Assembly (NCBI GenBank): GCA_021464525.1
Contig: JADRCO010000872.1
Location: 1-25,149 of the forward strand
Source: Rhizophagus sp. LPA8_4_AMF
Lineage: Eukaryota > Glomeromycota > Glomeromycetes > Glomerales > Glomeraceae
Length of the DNA stretch: 25,149 bases
Direction of reading: 5' to 3'
Shown: piece by piece, positions 13,120 through 24,318 of the stretch
How the letters are laid out: every line of letters begins with the position of its first letter
Position numbering within the stretch: position 1 is the stretch's first letter
Notes under the pieces: generated by a model
What the model was told of the DNA's origin: nothing
The model's input: only the letters and a program-made list of their open reading frames with translations
The model's database searches: none
Translations under genes and position numbers: made by a program

Positions 13120-13439
13120 TTACAATAATAATAAAGAAATAGTTTATAAATGAAAACTTAACATTAGATTAATTGTAATTGAATAACTTGTAGTTTTAAT
13201 TTTAAAACCATCTTCTCTCATAATTATTTTTTTTTAAAATTACACTAAATAGGGTTTTATTAAAATTGTAAAAAACAAATTATCAAATTATGTAATTCTT
13301 ATATTGCAAAAAAAAAAGAAATTTCCAAAATTACAATTAAATATATTGTATATATCATATAATTTTTAATAAATTACAAGAAAAAAAAATCTTCTTAGCT
13401 AAAAAATGTGATTTTTTTTGAATTAGTTTTTATGATTAT

Positions 13440-13570
13440 TTTTTATTTTTGCAATGCATTTATAAGATTATTACAACAGTAAATTTATCTAATACATGTA
13501 AGTAGAAATAACTAAAAATTAATGTAATATAATTATCTTATAAACCAACATTGAACCCATTTGTACACTG
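13440..13570 (+). repeat. Diverged dispersed repeat, copy 1
   Basis: This segment matches 24172-24318 in the same order and orientation, with substitutions and small indels. Shared blocks include TTTTTTATTTT, GCATTTA, CAACAG, the 11-mer ATCTAATACAT (13487-13497), TAAGTA, TAAACCA and GTACAC. The boundaries are approximate. No coding potential or terminal repeats are evident, so the class is unknown. Confidence 0.65.
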
Positions 13571-14594
13571 TTGATGTTTATAATGATTTTGAAATATAAT
13601 TAAGATATATTTAATATATTAAAATGCTTTTATTATACTTTTGTTATTATTTAGTATAAATTGTACTGTAACTGATTGGTTTTATAAGAATAATTCAATC
13701 ACAATAAATATTTAATATTTTTGGAATTATTTTGTTAATATATTAATTTCAAAAATATTTCAAATATATTTTAATATATTTTAAAAATTTTATAAAAATA
13801 ATTATACAATTATTTTAAAAGCCACTGTATCTAGGTTTATAATAATATTTCAAAAAAAAGGTAGTTTAGATTAACTAAATATTAAAAGTTATAAAAAAAG
13901 GTTATTAATATAAGTTATATTTAAGTTTTCTTTATTAAAGAAATTCTGCATATATTTTCTTTATATTACTTATATATTACTTTATTTATTTATTATTTGT
14001 AATAATATATAAACTTTACAAAAAATCATTAATTTTTAAAAAAACTGGCTTAATAAATTAAAATACTATCATATTTAAATAAAAAGTTAAATCCAAATTA
14101 CAAACAGTATATATTAGTATTTGTATTTAATAGTTTTATCAAAGTTATTAAAAGCTACTTATAGTATTTTAATTAGAAAAAATTGGATAGCTACCATTTG
14201 AATTGGATTTTTACTATTTCTAACAATTATTTAATAATATAATTTATAAAAAAAAACTATAGAATTGTCAATTATTTAATAATGCATATTTTATTGCTTG
14301 AATTCAATAAAAAATTATAAATAAAAATTAATGTATTATTACAGAATAAATTAAAGTAAAATTACAAAATTAATAGAAGTATTAAAAAATTATAAAATAA
14401 TAAAATAATAATAAAATAATGATTAAATATTATCATTTTATTATTTTAATGAATATTTTTATTTGTATTATAAAAAATGAAAAAGTAATTAAAAATTTAT
14501 ATTAATATTTTTAGGTATTTTTGGATTTCTTGTAATACTTTTTTTATTTTTATATATTTTTCTTTTGTTTGAAAATAACTAAATTACTTATAAG

Positions 14595-14657
14595 TAATTA
14601 TTTGGTTTTAAATTAAGTACTTTATATTAAGTTCTTTACTATTGGACCAAATAATTA
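14595..14657. repeat. 12-bp perfect inverted repeat
   Basis: TAATTATTTGGT at 14595-14606 is exactly reverse-complemented at 14646-14657, with a 39-nt spacer. It can form a hairpin in DNA or RNA. It lies about 120 bp beyond the PEX19 stop codon, possibly in or past its 3' untranslated region. Chance is plausible in such AT-rich DNA. Confidence 0.5.
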
Positions 14658-14778
14658 AGAGCTATATAATTAAATTTATAAAAGACCTTTAAAAAATCTA
14701 AATACAATTAATCTTTTATTTAATAATATATTTTTATATTAAAAATTAAAATATACTATAAATATATTTTTATGTATA

Positions 14779-16065
14779 TTACATGTTTTTACAAGAAGAT
14801 AAATCAGTTGGTATTCCTTGTTCATTAATTTCCATACCCGGTGCCAATTCATTTAGAATTTCTGGTGGTGGTTGACCAAAGTCTTGTAACTAAATTTGAA
14901 TTTGTTAATATAGTCAATAAGTAAATTCTTAAATATTACATTTTAAAGTAATTACCTCTTGCATTAAATTTATAATGGCCTTATTTTGTTGCTCATTGTT
15001 TCCGTCGAAATCTGGCGCGTCATATTTCTCGATGATTTTATTAATATATTCCGATTGTTTTTCATAGCGCGCGTAATCCTCCGGCGGTACCTTGCCTTTG
15101 TTATCCTCGAGCCATTTTGGGTACTTAACAAAATCAACACCGCCATGACAATAGTAAAAGGATGCAGCGAAGACATCTTAGGTTGTTAATTTCAAAATAA
15201 AAATAACAAATATATAAAACAAGACAAATAACTAATGTTTCAAATAGTTGAATAAATTATTTCTTACCTTTTGTGCGAATTCTTTCATTGGCTCATATAA
15301 GTAATCTTTCGTCGCTAATGCTTCCATCATAGATTCTAACATTTTCTCCATTCCTCCGCTACCAAACATTTCTTCAAAATCACTCTCTGCAAATCCCGAT
15401 AAATTTAAATTTTTCATCATTTCCATTAATTGGTCATTCGATCCGTCTATAATTTCAGCCTTTCATATATAAGATAGAAATGTATAATTAGAATGATTTA
15501 AAGATTAAAATAAAATATGGTTCATTAACAATATTCGTACATCAAGTTGTTCCGAACTATTTTGTAGTTTATTCATTGTTTGATTGATTTTATCCTGGAA
15601 CGAGGTTCCATTGGATTCTACGGTGGATTTTCCGGTATTATCAAAATCAGTTCCATTTAAATTATCCTCATCCACTTCAAAAGTTTTCATTAATCCTTGC
15701 ATTGCTATCCTTAAATCATTTTCATCTTCCAATTCTTTGACAAATTCTTCCATATCAGCAGTAAGTCGTTTTACATATTCATCGTCCAGCTGTGAAGGTA
15801 GATCAGCCTGGTCTCTGCTTTTATCAGGCGATATATTCAAAGAAGGAAACGTGGTTGTAGAGGAGCCCGATGAGGGTAATTTCGTAGACTGTGAGGAAGA
15901 ATAGTCGTCCAGTGCCTCTGATAAAATTAGTCTCAAAAAATTAACTTAGAAGCCGGAATGGAGTTCTGCTTGTATTCAACATAAAGACTAACCATCAAGG
16001 AGTTCGTCCAAATCGTCTGTTTCGTCTGCTTCGTCAACAGTAACTCTCTTATCTTCAGAAGCCAT
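14779..16065 (-). CDS. PEX19: Peroxin-19, peroxisomal membrane-protein receptor
   Basis: Five exons in descending order (16065-15993, 15917-15541, 15459-15268, 15123-14956, 14889-14779) give 306 residues, in the usual range (human 299). PEX19 binds newly made peroxisomal membrane proteins in the cytosol and docks on PEX3. The N-terminal acidic part has DDLDELLDEALDDY, the PEX3-binding type of segment. The middle is Ser-rich and intrinsically disordered, with a helical stretch (MEEFVKELEDENDLRIAMQG). The C-terminal cargo-binding domain shows LYEPMKEFAQKYPKWLEDN, YARYEKQ and LMQELQDFGQPPPEILNELA, all conserved in position. The protein ends in CKNM, a CaaX farnesylation box as in other PEX19 proteins. 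Long acidic exon 2 produces an antisense open frame that is not a gene. It diverges from the pseudouridine synthase gene with a 110-bp gap. Confidence 0.96.
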
Positions 16066-16175
16066 AACGTTTAGTTTTTTCACGCAAAGTCTGATAGAAG
16101 CCTAATTTATCTTTGTATCATATTCATGTGATTTTATAAAACGTGCTTGCATGCATGTACTATTTTTGATTCCAC
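16066..16175. promoter_or_regulatory. Bidirectional promoter PEX19/PUS4
   Basis: These 110 bp separate divergent start codons. CATGTGATTTTAT at 16125-16137 differs by one base from CACGTGATTTTAT in the U2SURP/GPATCH11 promoter (6969-6981). GCATGCATGC-like strings lie at 16148-16157. Confidence 0.55.
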
Positions 16176-17139
16176 ATGATGATCCCACACGGCCTTTTTG
16201 CAATAAATAAACCAAGAGGACCATCTTCGGTTACCATATTAAATAAGATTAAAAAGCTTCAAACGAAAAACAAATTAAAATTAGGCCACGGTGGAACTTT
16301 AGACCCTTTAGCAAGTGGGGTACTAGTAATTGGTGTAAATGACGGGTGTAAAAGACTGCAAGAATATATTAATTGCAATAAGGTTTTTGATTTCTCTTCT
16401 TGATAATCAACTTACTTTGGTTCTATTTTCATATATATATGTGTATATATATATTTTAAGGTATACGAAGCAATTGGAATACTTGGACTCGCTACGGATA
16501 CCTATGATTCTGAAGGTAAAATCATAGCAACTGGGCCAACAAAACATATTACCAAAGAACATATTTCACAAATAATTTCTAAATTTACGGGAGATATCAT
16601 GCAAGTTCCACCACTGTAAGCCTTGTAAACCTTATATAGATTTTGGAAATACTCTTTTATGAAGAATTCAATTGACATATTATTCTAAACAAAGGTATTC
16701 TGCTCTAAGAATGGAAGGTCGACGTCTCTACAAATATGCGCGCGAGGGATTGTCTCTTCCAAAAGATTTACAAGCTCGATCTGTTAGAATCAATTCTTTA
16801 TCCTTGTTAAATTTTATGACAAACCATACAGTTCAAGTTCCGAAAATTGAAAATTATACTGCAAATATGAATTATTTTAAAAATATTAAACAAGCGAAAA
16901 CTTTACATGAGGTCATTTCTGCAGCGTCTTACCCGACTTTCAAAATTCGTGTGGACTGTGGAAGGGGAACTTATATTAGGTCATTAGTTCATGACATAGG
17001 GAAAGAGCTTGGAAGCGCTGCTTATGTTGTCGAATTGATAAGAATTCAGCAGGGAAATTTTATATTAAAGGAGAACACTCTCGAATGGGATGAATGTTCG
17101 AATTTAAATAATATCTTTGAAGCTTTAAATAAAAATTAG
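16176..17139 (+). CDS. PUS4: tRNA pseudouridine-55 synthase, TruB/Pus4 family
   Basis: Three exons (16176-16382, 16461-16615, 16695-17139) give 268 residues. The enzyme isomerises uridine 55 in the T loop of tRNAs. The catalytic motif is complete: GHGGTLDPLASGVL, with Asp43 as the nucleophile. Motif I INKPRGPSSVT is at 10-20. PPLYSALRMEGRRLYKYAREG and RVDCGRGTYIRSLVHDIGKEL carry the family tyrosine and the Arg/Lys tRNA contacts. There are two adjacent ATGs; the first is used here. No mitochondrial presequence is obvious, and yeast Pus4 and human TRUB1/TRUB2 serve several compartments, so localisation is open. The enzyme is shorter than yeast Pus4 (about 400 aa) and nearer bacterial TruB in length. 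It lacks a recognisable PUA domain. Its 3' end converges on TIM23. Confidence 0.95.
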
Positions 17140-17459
17140 TACTAACAAAATGTAGATTCAAAGTACGAAAATAAAAATTTTCATGTGACTGTGACATTCA
17201 CTTTAGACATTTTATTTATTTAGGAGCGTTATTTAATTTTGTGGTAGCGTGGATTAATTTTTCTTTACATACAATCTATTCTCAGGATTCATATATATAA
17301 ATATATATCACTAATTGCAGATCTTAGCCAACAAACTATCTATTTAAAATGCTGTTGAACAGTGGTAGAGTTTTTTTAAAAAAACTAAGATTCTCTGAAC
17401 TAGGATCCATTCAATCAAATCTATAATATTATTATTAGTTAACTATAATTATTATAAGC
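17140..17459. other. Convergent 3' intergenic region PUS4/TIM23
   Basis: These 320 bp lie between two stop codons. AT-rich tracts dominate, with TATATA strings around 17290-17308. I see no gene, RNA or clear repeat. Confidence 0.5.
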
Positions 17460-18293
17460 CTAATACTTAAAGAAATATTTTTTTGCCAAAGTCCATGTTC
17501 CTGCAGTAGCCGCACAAATTACTGAAGCAGTACCTGCTGCTCTTAAACCAGCTAATAATTAAATAAAATTATATTAATTCTATCATACTAAGGATTGATT
17601 TATTTTTCAGATTAAGTTGATTTATGAAAATCCAAAGAGAATTTGTAGAGAAATAAATACCTGTAGATTTAAAGAGCAATCCTATTAATGCTCCAGATGC
17701 AATACTATTTACTGAATCATGTTTTCCTCTTATACTACCAATAGTACCATTGATGGTATTGTACCCCATTGCTATTAATAGTAATCGAAATTGAATAATT
17801 AATAAATAAATTACATTAAAAATTTTCAATTAGTTAATTCGACTTACCAAGGATTCCACAAGAATTTCCAATAAATGGTCCTCGTCGAGTAACAGAATTA
17901 AGGATTGTGTTTAAACGCAATTTAAAATTAGGTGAATGTCCATGAAGACCTTCCATTAAACCCCATACTCCACCAAAAGTTAAACCTGGACAAAGACAAT
18001 TATAAATTAAGGAGAGCATAAAAAAGCTAGAGAATTTAAACCATACCTGCCAAATATGTCGTTCCTGTACCATAACATAGATCATCAAATGACCCTCGAC
18101 TAGGGAGGGCTCCTGGTGTGACTACTTGTTCATCAAGTCTCAAATAATCAACAGCACCAAGACCGGCAATTTCCCTTAGTTGACTTGGTCCTAAATTCAC
18201 TCTTGCTAAGAAATCCGATACTGCCACTGGATCTGTGCCGAATTGATTTGGTGAAGATTGGGGATCATAAGTGTTTGATGAAAAGGAAGACAT
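17460..18293 (-). CDS. TIM23: Mitochondrial import inner membrane translocase subunit TIM23
   Basis: Four exons in descending order (18293-18047, 17985-17848, 17771-17661, 17551-17460) give 195 residues, slightly shorter than yeast Tim23 (222). TIM23 forms the presequence translocase of the inner membrane with Tim17 and Tim50. The hydrophilic N-terminal part (about 1-75) faces the intermembrane space and carries the conserved receptor segment DYLRLDEQ. The membrane part has the Tim17/22/23 helices with glycine-rich faces: DLCYGTGTTYLAGLTFGG, then LNTILNSVTRRGPFIGN, GYNTINGTIGSIRGKHDSVN and SIASGALIGLLFKSTAGLRA. The RGKHDSVNSIASGALIG string is the family signature. A short Lys-rich tail (AKKYFFKY) faces the matrix or intermembrane side. 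It diverges from EAF1 across 429 bp. Confidence 0.96.
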
Positions 18294-18722
18294 TGTGTGT
18301 CAAATTTTTTTTGCTTACTCTACATCTATAAAATTTTTCTAGTCATATGACTGCCTGAGTTCATTGATTATCTATGAATCATAAATTCCGCAGTTCCGTG
18401 ATTTGATTTATTGTTATACAAGCACCGCCAGCGTAGCACACTAATGCACTAATGCCATATACGATTTTTTATATATATTTAATTATTCTATCTGTCCATC
18501 CGCTCAGCCAGAGTTGTAATTTTTTTTTTTCTACATTACATATATGGAATTATAATATAAGAAACACTTATTATACATTAGTGAGTACGTCACTTAGATA
18601 TATATAAAGAAAACATATAAAATTACTAAGCCGCTAAAAAAGTCTCTGCTGCTACTTGTAATGATTAAAAGAGGGGCGGCGAGCCCGGGACTTTTGTTTC
18701 TTTATATACATATTATATTATT
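18294..18722. promoter_or_regulatory. Bidirectional promoter TIM23/EAF1
   Basis: These 429 bp separate divergent start codons. CCGTGATTTGATTTATT at 18396-18412 resembles the CAYGTGATTTTAT strings of other promoters here. A GC-rich pocket with AAAAG...CTTTT ends (about 18667-18695, core GGGGCGGCGAGCCCGGG) can fold into a hairpin about 30 bp before the EAF1 start, probably in its 5' untranslated region. AT-rich strings (TATATAT) at 18470-18480 and 18599-18605 may serve as TATA elements. Confidence 0.5.
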
Positions 18723-21700
18723 ATGGAACCAAATGCTTCAAACCCTTCAATGGGGAAGGAAACTCATGTTGTTGATGATGGTTCTCTTAATGTAAGTTTA
18801 TTTCAAAAACCTTTACACTTTGATTGAAACAAAGTTTTTTCAAGATATCACTTTGTTATATTAAACTTTATAATAAAAAGAGGAGTAAGCAAGTTTATTT
18901 CTCTCACAAAAGGTTAAGTGTGTGTTGTAAAGGGTTTTTTTTTTTCGTTGAAACAACTGTTTACTGCGGAAGGTTAATATCTTACGTACAATATCACGTG
19001 ATTTCAACAAAACCTGATTTATTAATTCTTTTGTTTGAACCACTTTTATTTTGGTTTAATTTAGTTGAAAATAAAGGAACTTCGAATAAAGGCGGAAGAA
19101 GCTAAACAGCAAGAGTTGAAGTAATTTTCGCGTTTTTTTTTGAGTTTTTAGTTATATATATGATTTGACGCGAGTTTATAACATAAATTTGTTTTTCAAA
19201 TAGTGAGTTACGTGATAAACACGAGTCTGCATTGAGACAATTGTTTTATTTGATAAGTAAACCGGAAAGTACAGAGACATACACAGAATTAATCGAAGAT
19301 ATCTCGAAAGTCGATCAGATTCAATTAAAGAATTATTTACAAAGTAATAAATTAGAGATTGATAAAAGGTTGGTTCATATCAAGTACATTTGTGTTACAT
19401 GTATTTAGGTCGTGGGAAAATATAATTTTTTTTGATGGCTTCGATTAATTGTTTGTTTTGTGAAACAATATGAACGTAAATTTTTTAAGATAATCAAAAA
19501 TTATTTCAATTAGTATATTTTCAATTTCTCACATAATTTCTTCAATAATATTTTTTTATTAGTTCGACAAAACCTGATAACATAACAACTCAAACTTTAA
19601 GTATTGCTGAACAATCTCAAACTTCACAACAAATAAATATTCAGTTTCCTATACAAAGTGACCAAACTATACAAACAAAGAAAAAAAGAGTCTCAATACC
19701 AACAGAAAGAATGGTAACTAGGGCTGCAAGCGGTGCAATAAACCCAAAGACTGTGGATGAAATATTAAAAGAAGCGGAGGTATGCATGAAACTCCTTCCA
19801 AATTTTTTTACAAAGTTTCTATTTAATGTATCACTACCACCACCACTTTATATTTTTATAAAATACGGCAGCGTGGAAGCGGTCTTTCATCATCCTTGAC
19901 TTCTCCTATTTCAGCCACAACACCTAGGATACCAGTAAGATTAAATATACCGCAAAGGAAGCAATCACTGCAAAGAACAAACAATATTTTACTCTCAGAA
20001 GGAAGACATCTTTCATCAGCTTCTACGGGAAGAATTGATACGAATCTATCTCGATCTTTTGATAGGGAGACGATTATAATAAATTTCAACAATAATCCAG
20101 TATATAAATCGCTACAGCCCCCAAAGAAAGCTATTACAACTTCGGAATGGAGGGTATTTATATATCGCGTAGAATCTTTATCTATGTACATTATAACTAA
20201 ATTTTTTTTAAAAAAACAAGGTTGCAATTGAAGAAGTTAAATATGCTCGAGTAATTGAACGCATCGAGGAATTAAAACGACAAGGACTTTGGAGTCGTAA
20301 ACAAATCGAACCATTCAGAGATCCTCCGAGATACAAGACGCACTGGGATTATTTACTTGAAGAGATGGTATGTAATGTTTTGAGGTAAATTATCGCAGTT
20401 TTCAGAAATGTGCGGCCTCTTAAAATAGATCTGCAGTAAATTAGCAATTCCCCACTAGCGTAAACAATCAAGAAACACCAATCACATGATTTTTACAGGC
20501 TATTTTTGGGAGTTCGTACATCTCTGACAATTATAGATAAATTTTATTATTTAAGAAAAACTATATGAATTGTGATTAACTAATATATTATCTAATTTAG
20601 ATTTGGATGCGAACTGATTTTAGGGAGGAAAGAAAACAGAAAATAAAAGCTGCGTATATATTAGCATTAGCTGTTCAAGATTGGCATATGGTCGAAGACA
20701 AATCGATCGTATGCGTGAAGGTAACTACTTAAATAGTAATATTCGTTTAAATATATTTATATTTATATTTGATCTTGATCTTGATTTTAATTTAGAGACG
20801 AATCCCTGAGAAACTATCTCCATCGCCAACTTATACTCATGATGAAAATAATAAAACAGATTCTACTACAATAGGTATGCAATAAATTTTCTTATTGATT
20901 TTCGTATATTCAATTTTTTTTTTTGCTTATTTAGTTTAATATAAATGATATCAGATACTGATGAAATGAAAGGCAAGACAGAAGAATATAATACAAATGG
21001 GCATTTATCACAGGATAACAAATGGACATTACATACAGATGATGTAATGATAGATGTAGAATCTGTTGATGATGATTCATCACGTATTGATATCAATCAA
21101 GAAAATATAAAGGACAATGATTCAATAAAGATGCCACCTCCAATAGCACCTCATGTTTTACAAAGTTTACGGCAAAAAGTTTTTAATTTACCGGAAGATG
21201 CACTTATATGTCGATTGGAAGGATCTGATCAACAAGTGTATGAAGTGGATTCAATATTTCCGGATTTACCTGTGTATAAACCACCTGAACCTTCAGAAAA
21301 TGATATCTATTTTGATGAAATTCATTGTTATAAAATTATGCCAATATCAAAATGCCTGTGGCGAAAACCTCCGAAAGGTAAACGTAGTTAATAAATAATG
21401 TTATGTTTAAAGAAAATTTTTTTTTTTAAGATAACTCTTTTTGTTACAGAAAATTCCAATAAGAGACGCTATGAGAGTGAAGATCAACTACGTATCAAGA
21501 AAATTAAATTAGAAAGTGAAGAAGAATCAAATGAAAATCAATACGAGGAATCGACTTGTGAGATTAATAATACTTTTATAAACTTTAAATTTACAATCAA
21601 AATCAATAATTCCCATTATTTTCTTATAATAATAGTGTTTACATCTCATGCAACTTCCGAACAACAAATTCAAATTCGCGTAACTGCACCTAAAAAAGAC

Positions 21701-22846
21701 CAAGATTCAACCGCGATCTGGTATCCTGAAGATGATGAATTGTTGATGTCTTTAACAAAAAAATACCAGTATAATTGGGATTTGATAGCTGACGCGTGGA
21801 ATTCGTCGAGAGGTTTGATTACTGGATACGAAAGATCTCCCTGGGAATGTTATGTGCGATGGACTCAAAAAGACGATATGTCCCAGTTTATTATAAATCA
21901 TTATAATGAAAATGTGAATGATGCTTCAACGGTTGAGATATTAACAGATAATGCTAACGATGCAGCAGCTTTACCTTTAAATATGAGACCTAAACGAGAG
22001 ATGCCGAAAATTATTCAAAAGCGCGACTTTACCAAATCTCGTAGGAACTCTAGTTTAGCTGAAGCCATGAAAAAGGCAGCAAAGAAACGAGCTGATTCAA
22101 ATCAAAAACAATGTGTGTATACAACGTGTTTTGTTATTTATAATTATGTATTCTCACATATAAATTTCGTTCAAATTTGATTTGAATATAGTGCAAAACA
22201 GGAGAAGCCACGATCAGCCAACTCCCATTATGCATCATGTAATGACACCAATTGAACTTAGTAAAATGAAATCCGACCAGGAGCGTCAACTTCAAACAGC
22301 CCTATTAGAACAACGTCAAGCCGCAGTCCTGGCTTTTCAAGGCCATAGGGTAAAAAATTTTTTTGGGGGGTTTTATCATTTATCGTCCGATATTTAGAAA
22401 TTTTATTGTTTTAGCAACCGATGATCGTGAGACCTCAGGCTAATCCGGCAATGCCCTATCTTGCTGCTCAGACGAGACCTCCAACAGGAATGGCTACAAG
22501 CCAACAATTACAAGCTTTCGTACAACAACAACGTGCAGCAGCAGCCATTGCTGCTCAACATCGTCATCACCCACAACAGATAACTCAATCCATGGCTCAT
22601 GCAGCACATGCTCAGTTTTACAATGCACATTTCAGAAATCAAGCACATGCGCAACGAAACCAAGCAATATTACAAGGAGCTCACGCGTCCGTCATGCCAA
22701 ATCCAATTGTCCAACAGCAAATTGTTCAACAACAAGCTGCTGCTAGACAACAACAAGCGCAAATACCTCAACAAGCTGCCCAACAAACACAAAATATTCA
22801 ACAAACACAAGAAAATGTAGTACCACAATCTCAACAATCAAATTAA
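18723..22846 (+). CDS. EAF1: NuA4 histone acetyltransferase scaffold EAF1/VID21 (HSA and SANT domains)
   Basis: Thirteen exons (18723-18791, 19065-19120, 19204-19368, 19563-19779, 19872-20153, 20221-20367, 20601-20720, 20796-20874, 20955-21377, 21450-21557, 21636-22112, 22192-22349, 22415-22846) give 910 residues, near yeast Eaf1 (982). The HSA domain at about 266-345 (YARVIERIEELKRQG...RYKTHWDYLLEEM...RTDFREERKQKIKAA) binds actin and Arp4. The SANT/Myb-like domain at about 581-640 has WYPEDDELLMSLTKKY, YNWDLIADAW and SPWECYVRW. From about 768 the protein is Gln/Ala/His-rich, as in family members. Eaf1 is the assembly platform of NuA4, which acetylates histone H4 and H2A in the nucleus; animals fuse this part to a Swr1-like ATPase as p400. 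No ATPase follows here. A 78-nt stretch (21558-21635) has no stop and preserves frame, but begins GTGAGA and ends AATAATAG, so I treat it as an intron. The acceptor at 20953 avoids an early stop. Confidence 0.9.
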
Positions 22847-23754
22847 AATTATCTTCAATGGTACAATTATATCTTACTAAACAAACTTATTTGATTCCAT
22901 CATTTAAGCATACTTAAATTATACTTATTTTCTCTTTAGTATGATATTTACGATCATATGATGATAATTTCTAGTATTAAACATATGTACATAATAAAAT
23001 TTTAAAAATATTTTAAATTTTGAATAAAAGGGTTTTCCAAATAATTACAGTTTAGATGTTAATTGTATAAACCTTTATTTTGAATTTATGAAAACTAGTT
23101 TACGTGCATTTATTTTAATTTATTAATTTATAACTAATGTTCGCACTATCCTTAAATGGTAATTTCAGCCAATTTTGGCAGAAATTAATATTATTTTGTG
23201 TACCATTTTAATATTTCGCGCAAAATAAAAAGTTTTTTAGTATTTTATATATAGTGATCTTAAAGGTAAAATTCATCAGGATACCACAGGTAAAATTTAC
23301 TTTTATTATATTATATAATTTATGAAATTTAAATTTTTTCAGCTTAAAAAAAACCAACAAAAAAAATTTTTAAAAAATAAAAATTTACAATTTTTAATAC
23401 AACATTATATACAAGATAAACGAATAAACCCATTTAAAAATTAGTTTATACACTATGTAAATTAAGGTATAATATTATATCTGAACATATTTTAAATAAA
23501 TGGTTATATTAACCTCTATATACTTAAAGGATTAATTTTTACATTCACTAGAGGTTAATTTTACCTTAATCTATATAAAGATATAAAATTTTGGTAAAAT
23601 TTAACAAAGGTGAATTTTATTTTGATTTACATATAATACATTAAATCTTCCAATATTTTATGGTGTAATTCACCAAAGATAAATTATAGAATTTTATTAT
23701 ATAATTTTGTTTAAAGCTTTGAAAAAATTGAATCAACTCAAGTCAAATCATAAG

Positions 23755-23791
23755 TTGAATTGAATTGAATTGAGTTGAGTTGAGTTGAGTT
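23755..23791 (+). repeat. TTGAA/TTGAG pentamer microsatellite
   Basis: A pentamer array begins TTGAATTGAATTGAA and changes to TTGAG units repeated about four times. The same pentamers occur in the opposite sense (CAACTC, TCAATTC) between about 23968 and 24165, so the two sides could fold back on each other imperfectly. Confidence 0.8.
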
Positions 23792-23980
23792 AGCAGTTTT
23801 AGATTCATAATGAGCTATAAGTCAAACTTAATTTGACTTATTAACTTGTGAATTTAATTTTTATTTATAATTACTAAATGGTAAATAATTTATACTATTT
23901 TATACTTTTAAAATAAAAAAAATAATATAATTTCATTTTTTTATAAATTTAATTTAATTTAATTTTTCAACTCAATTCAA

Positions 23981-24062
23981 GTCAAAAATTTAATTAAATT
24001 TAACTTGACTTAACTTGATTCGTCAAAAATCTAATTAAATTTAACTTGACTTAATTTGATTC
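23981..24062 (+). repeat. Two adjacent 41-bp tandem units
   Basis: Unit 1 is 23981-24021 and unit 2 is 24022-24062. Both begin GTCAAAAAT, share TAATTAAATTTAACTTGACT and end TTGATTC, with only a few substitutions. A weaker third unit may follow from 24063. No gene overlaps. Confidence 0.85.
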
Positions 24063-24171
24063 GACTTTACTAAAGTTTAATTAAATTGAAATTCAACCTG
24101 ACTCAAATAACTTAACTTAATTCAATTTATTTATAAAATAACTCAATTCAACTTAATTCATTAGAAACTTT

Positions 24172-24318
24172 TTTTTATTTTACAACGCATTTACGAATTA
24201 ATTAATATCAACAGAAGTAATCTAATACATTAAGTAAAAATAAAAACTAAGCAATACTAATTTTAAGAATTTGTAAACCATCCATCATCAATAAATTTGA
24301 CCCTATCCGTACACAGTC
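24172..24318 (+). repeat. Diverged dispersed repeat, copy 2
   Basis: This is homologous to 13440-13570 in the same orientation. Shared blocks in order are TTTTTTATTTT, GCATTTA, CAACAG, ATCTAATACAT (24220-24230), TAAGTA, TAAACCA and GTACAC. Sequence beyond about 24318 is less AT-biased than the surroundings and may belong to the same element, which copy 1 would then lack. The class is unknown. Confidence 0.65.

Larger units (their letters stand above)
13120..14778. other. Gene-free AT-rich stretch between MTG1 and PEX19
   Basis: About 1.66 kb of very AT-rich sequence has no open frame of note, no tRNA and no recognisable transposase. It separates two convergent 3' ends. It contains one copy of a diverged dispersed repeat (about 13440-13570), a 12-bp inverted repeat (14595-14657) and many homopolymer A/T runs. 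I see nothing else. Confidence 0.7.

Noticed and set aside
14986-15189. Open frames on both strands around PEX19 exon 4 and its upstream intron
   Set aside because: The true frame is fixed by YPKWLEDN and LMQELQDF. The others are shadows that run into the intron.
15584-15904. Plus-strand 106-codon open frame opposite PEX19 exon 2
   Set aside because: It is the mirror of the acidic, Ser-rich PEX19 exon. It has no independent start context or family likeness.
19856-20227. Minus-strand 123-codon open frame opposite EAF1 exon 5
   Set aside because: It overlaps a coding exon that joins neighbouring exons in frame. The antisense translation resembles no protein and is cysteine-rich by chance.
22599-22820. 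Second open frame inside the EAF1 Gln-rich exon
   Set aside because: CAA-repeat coding leaves other frames open. The Gln/Ala frame is continuous with the upstream exons and ends at a proper stop.
23755-24062. CRISPR-like array
   Set aside because: The units are adjacent pentamers and 41-bp tandems without unique spacers, in a eukaryotic nuclear setting.
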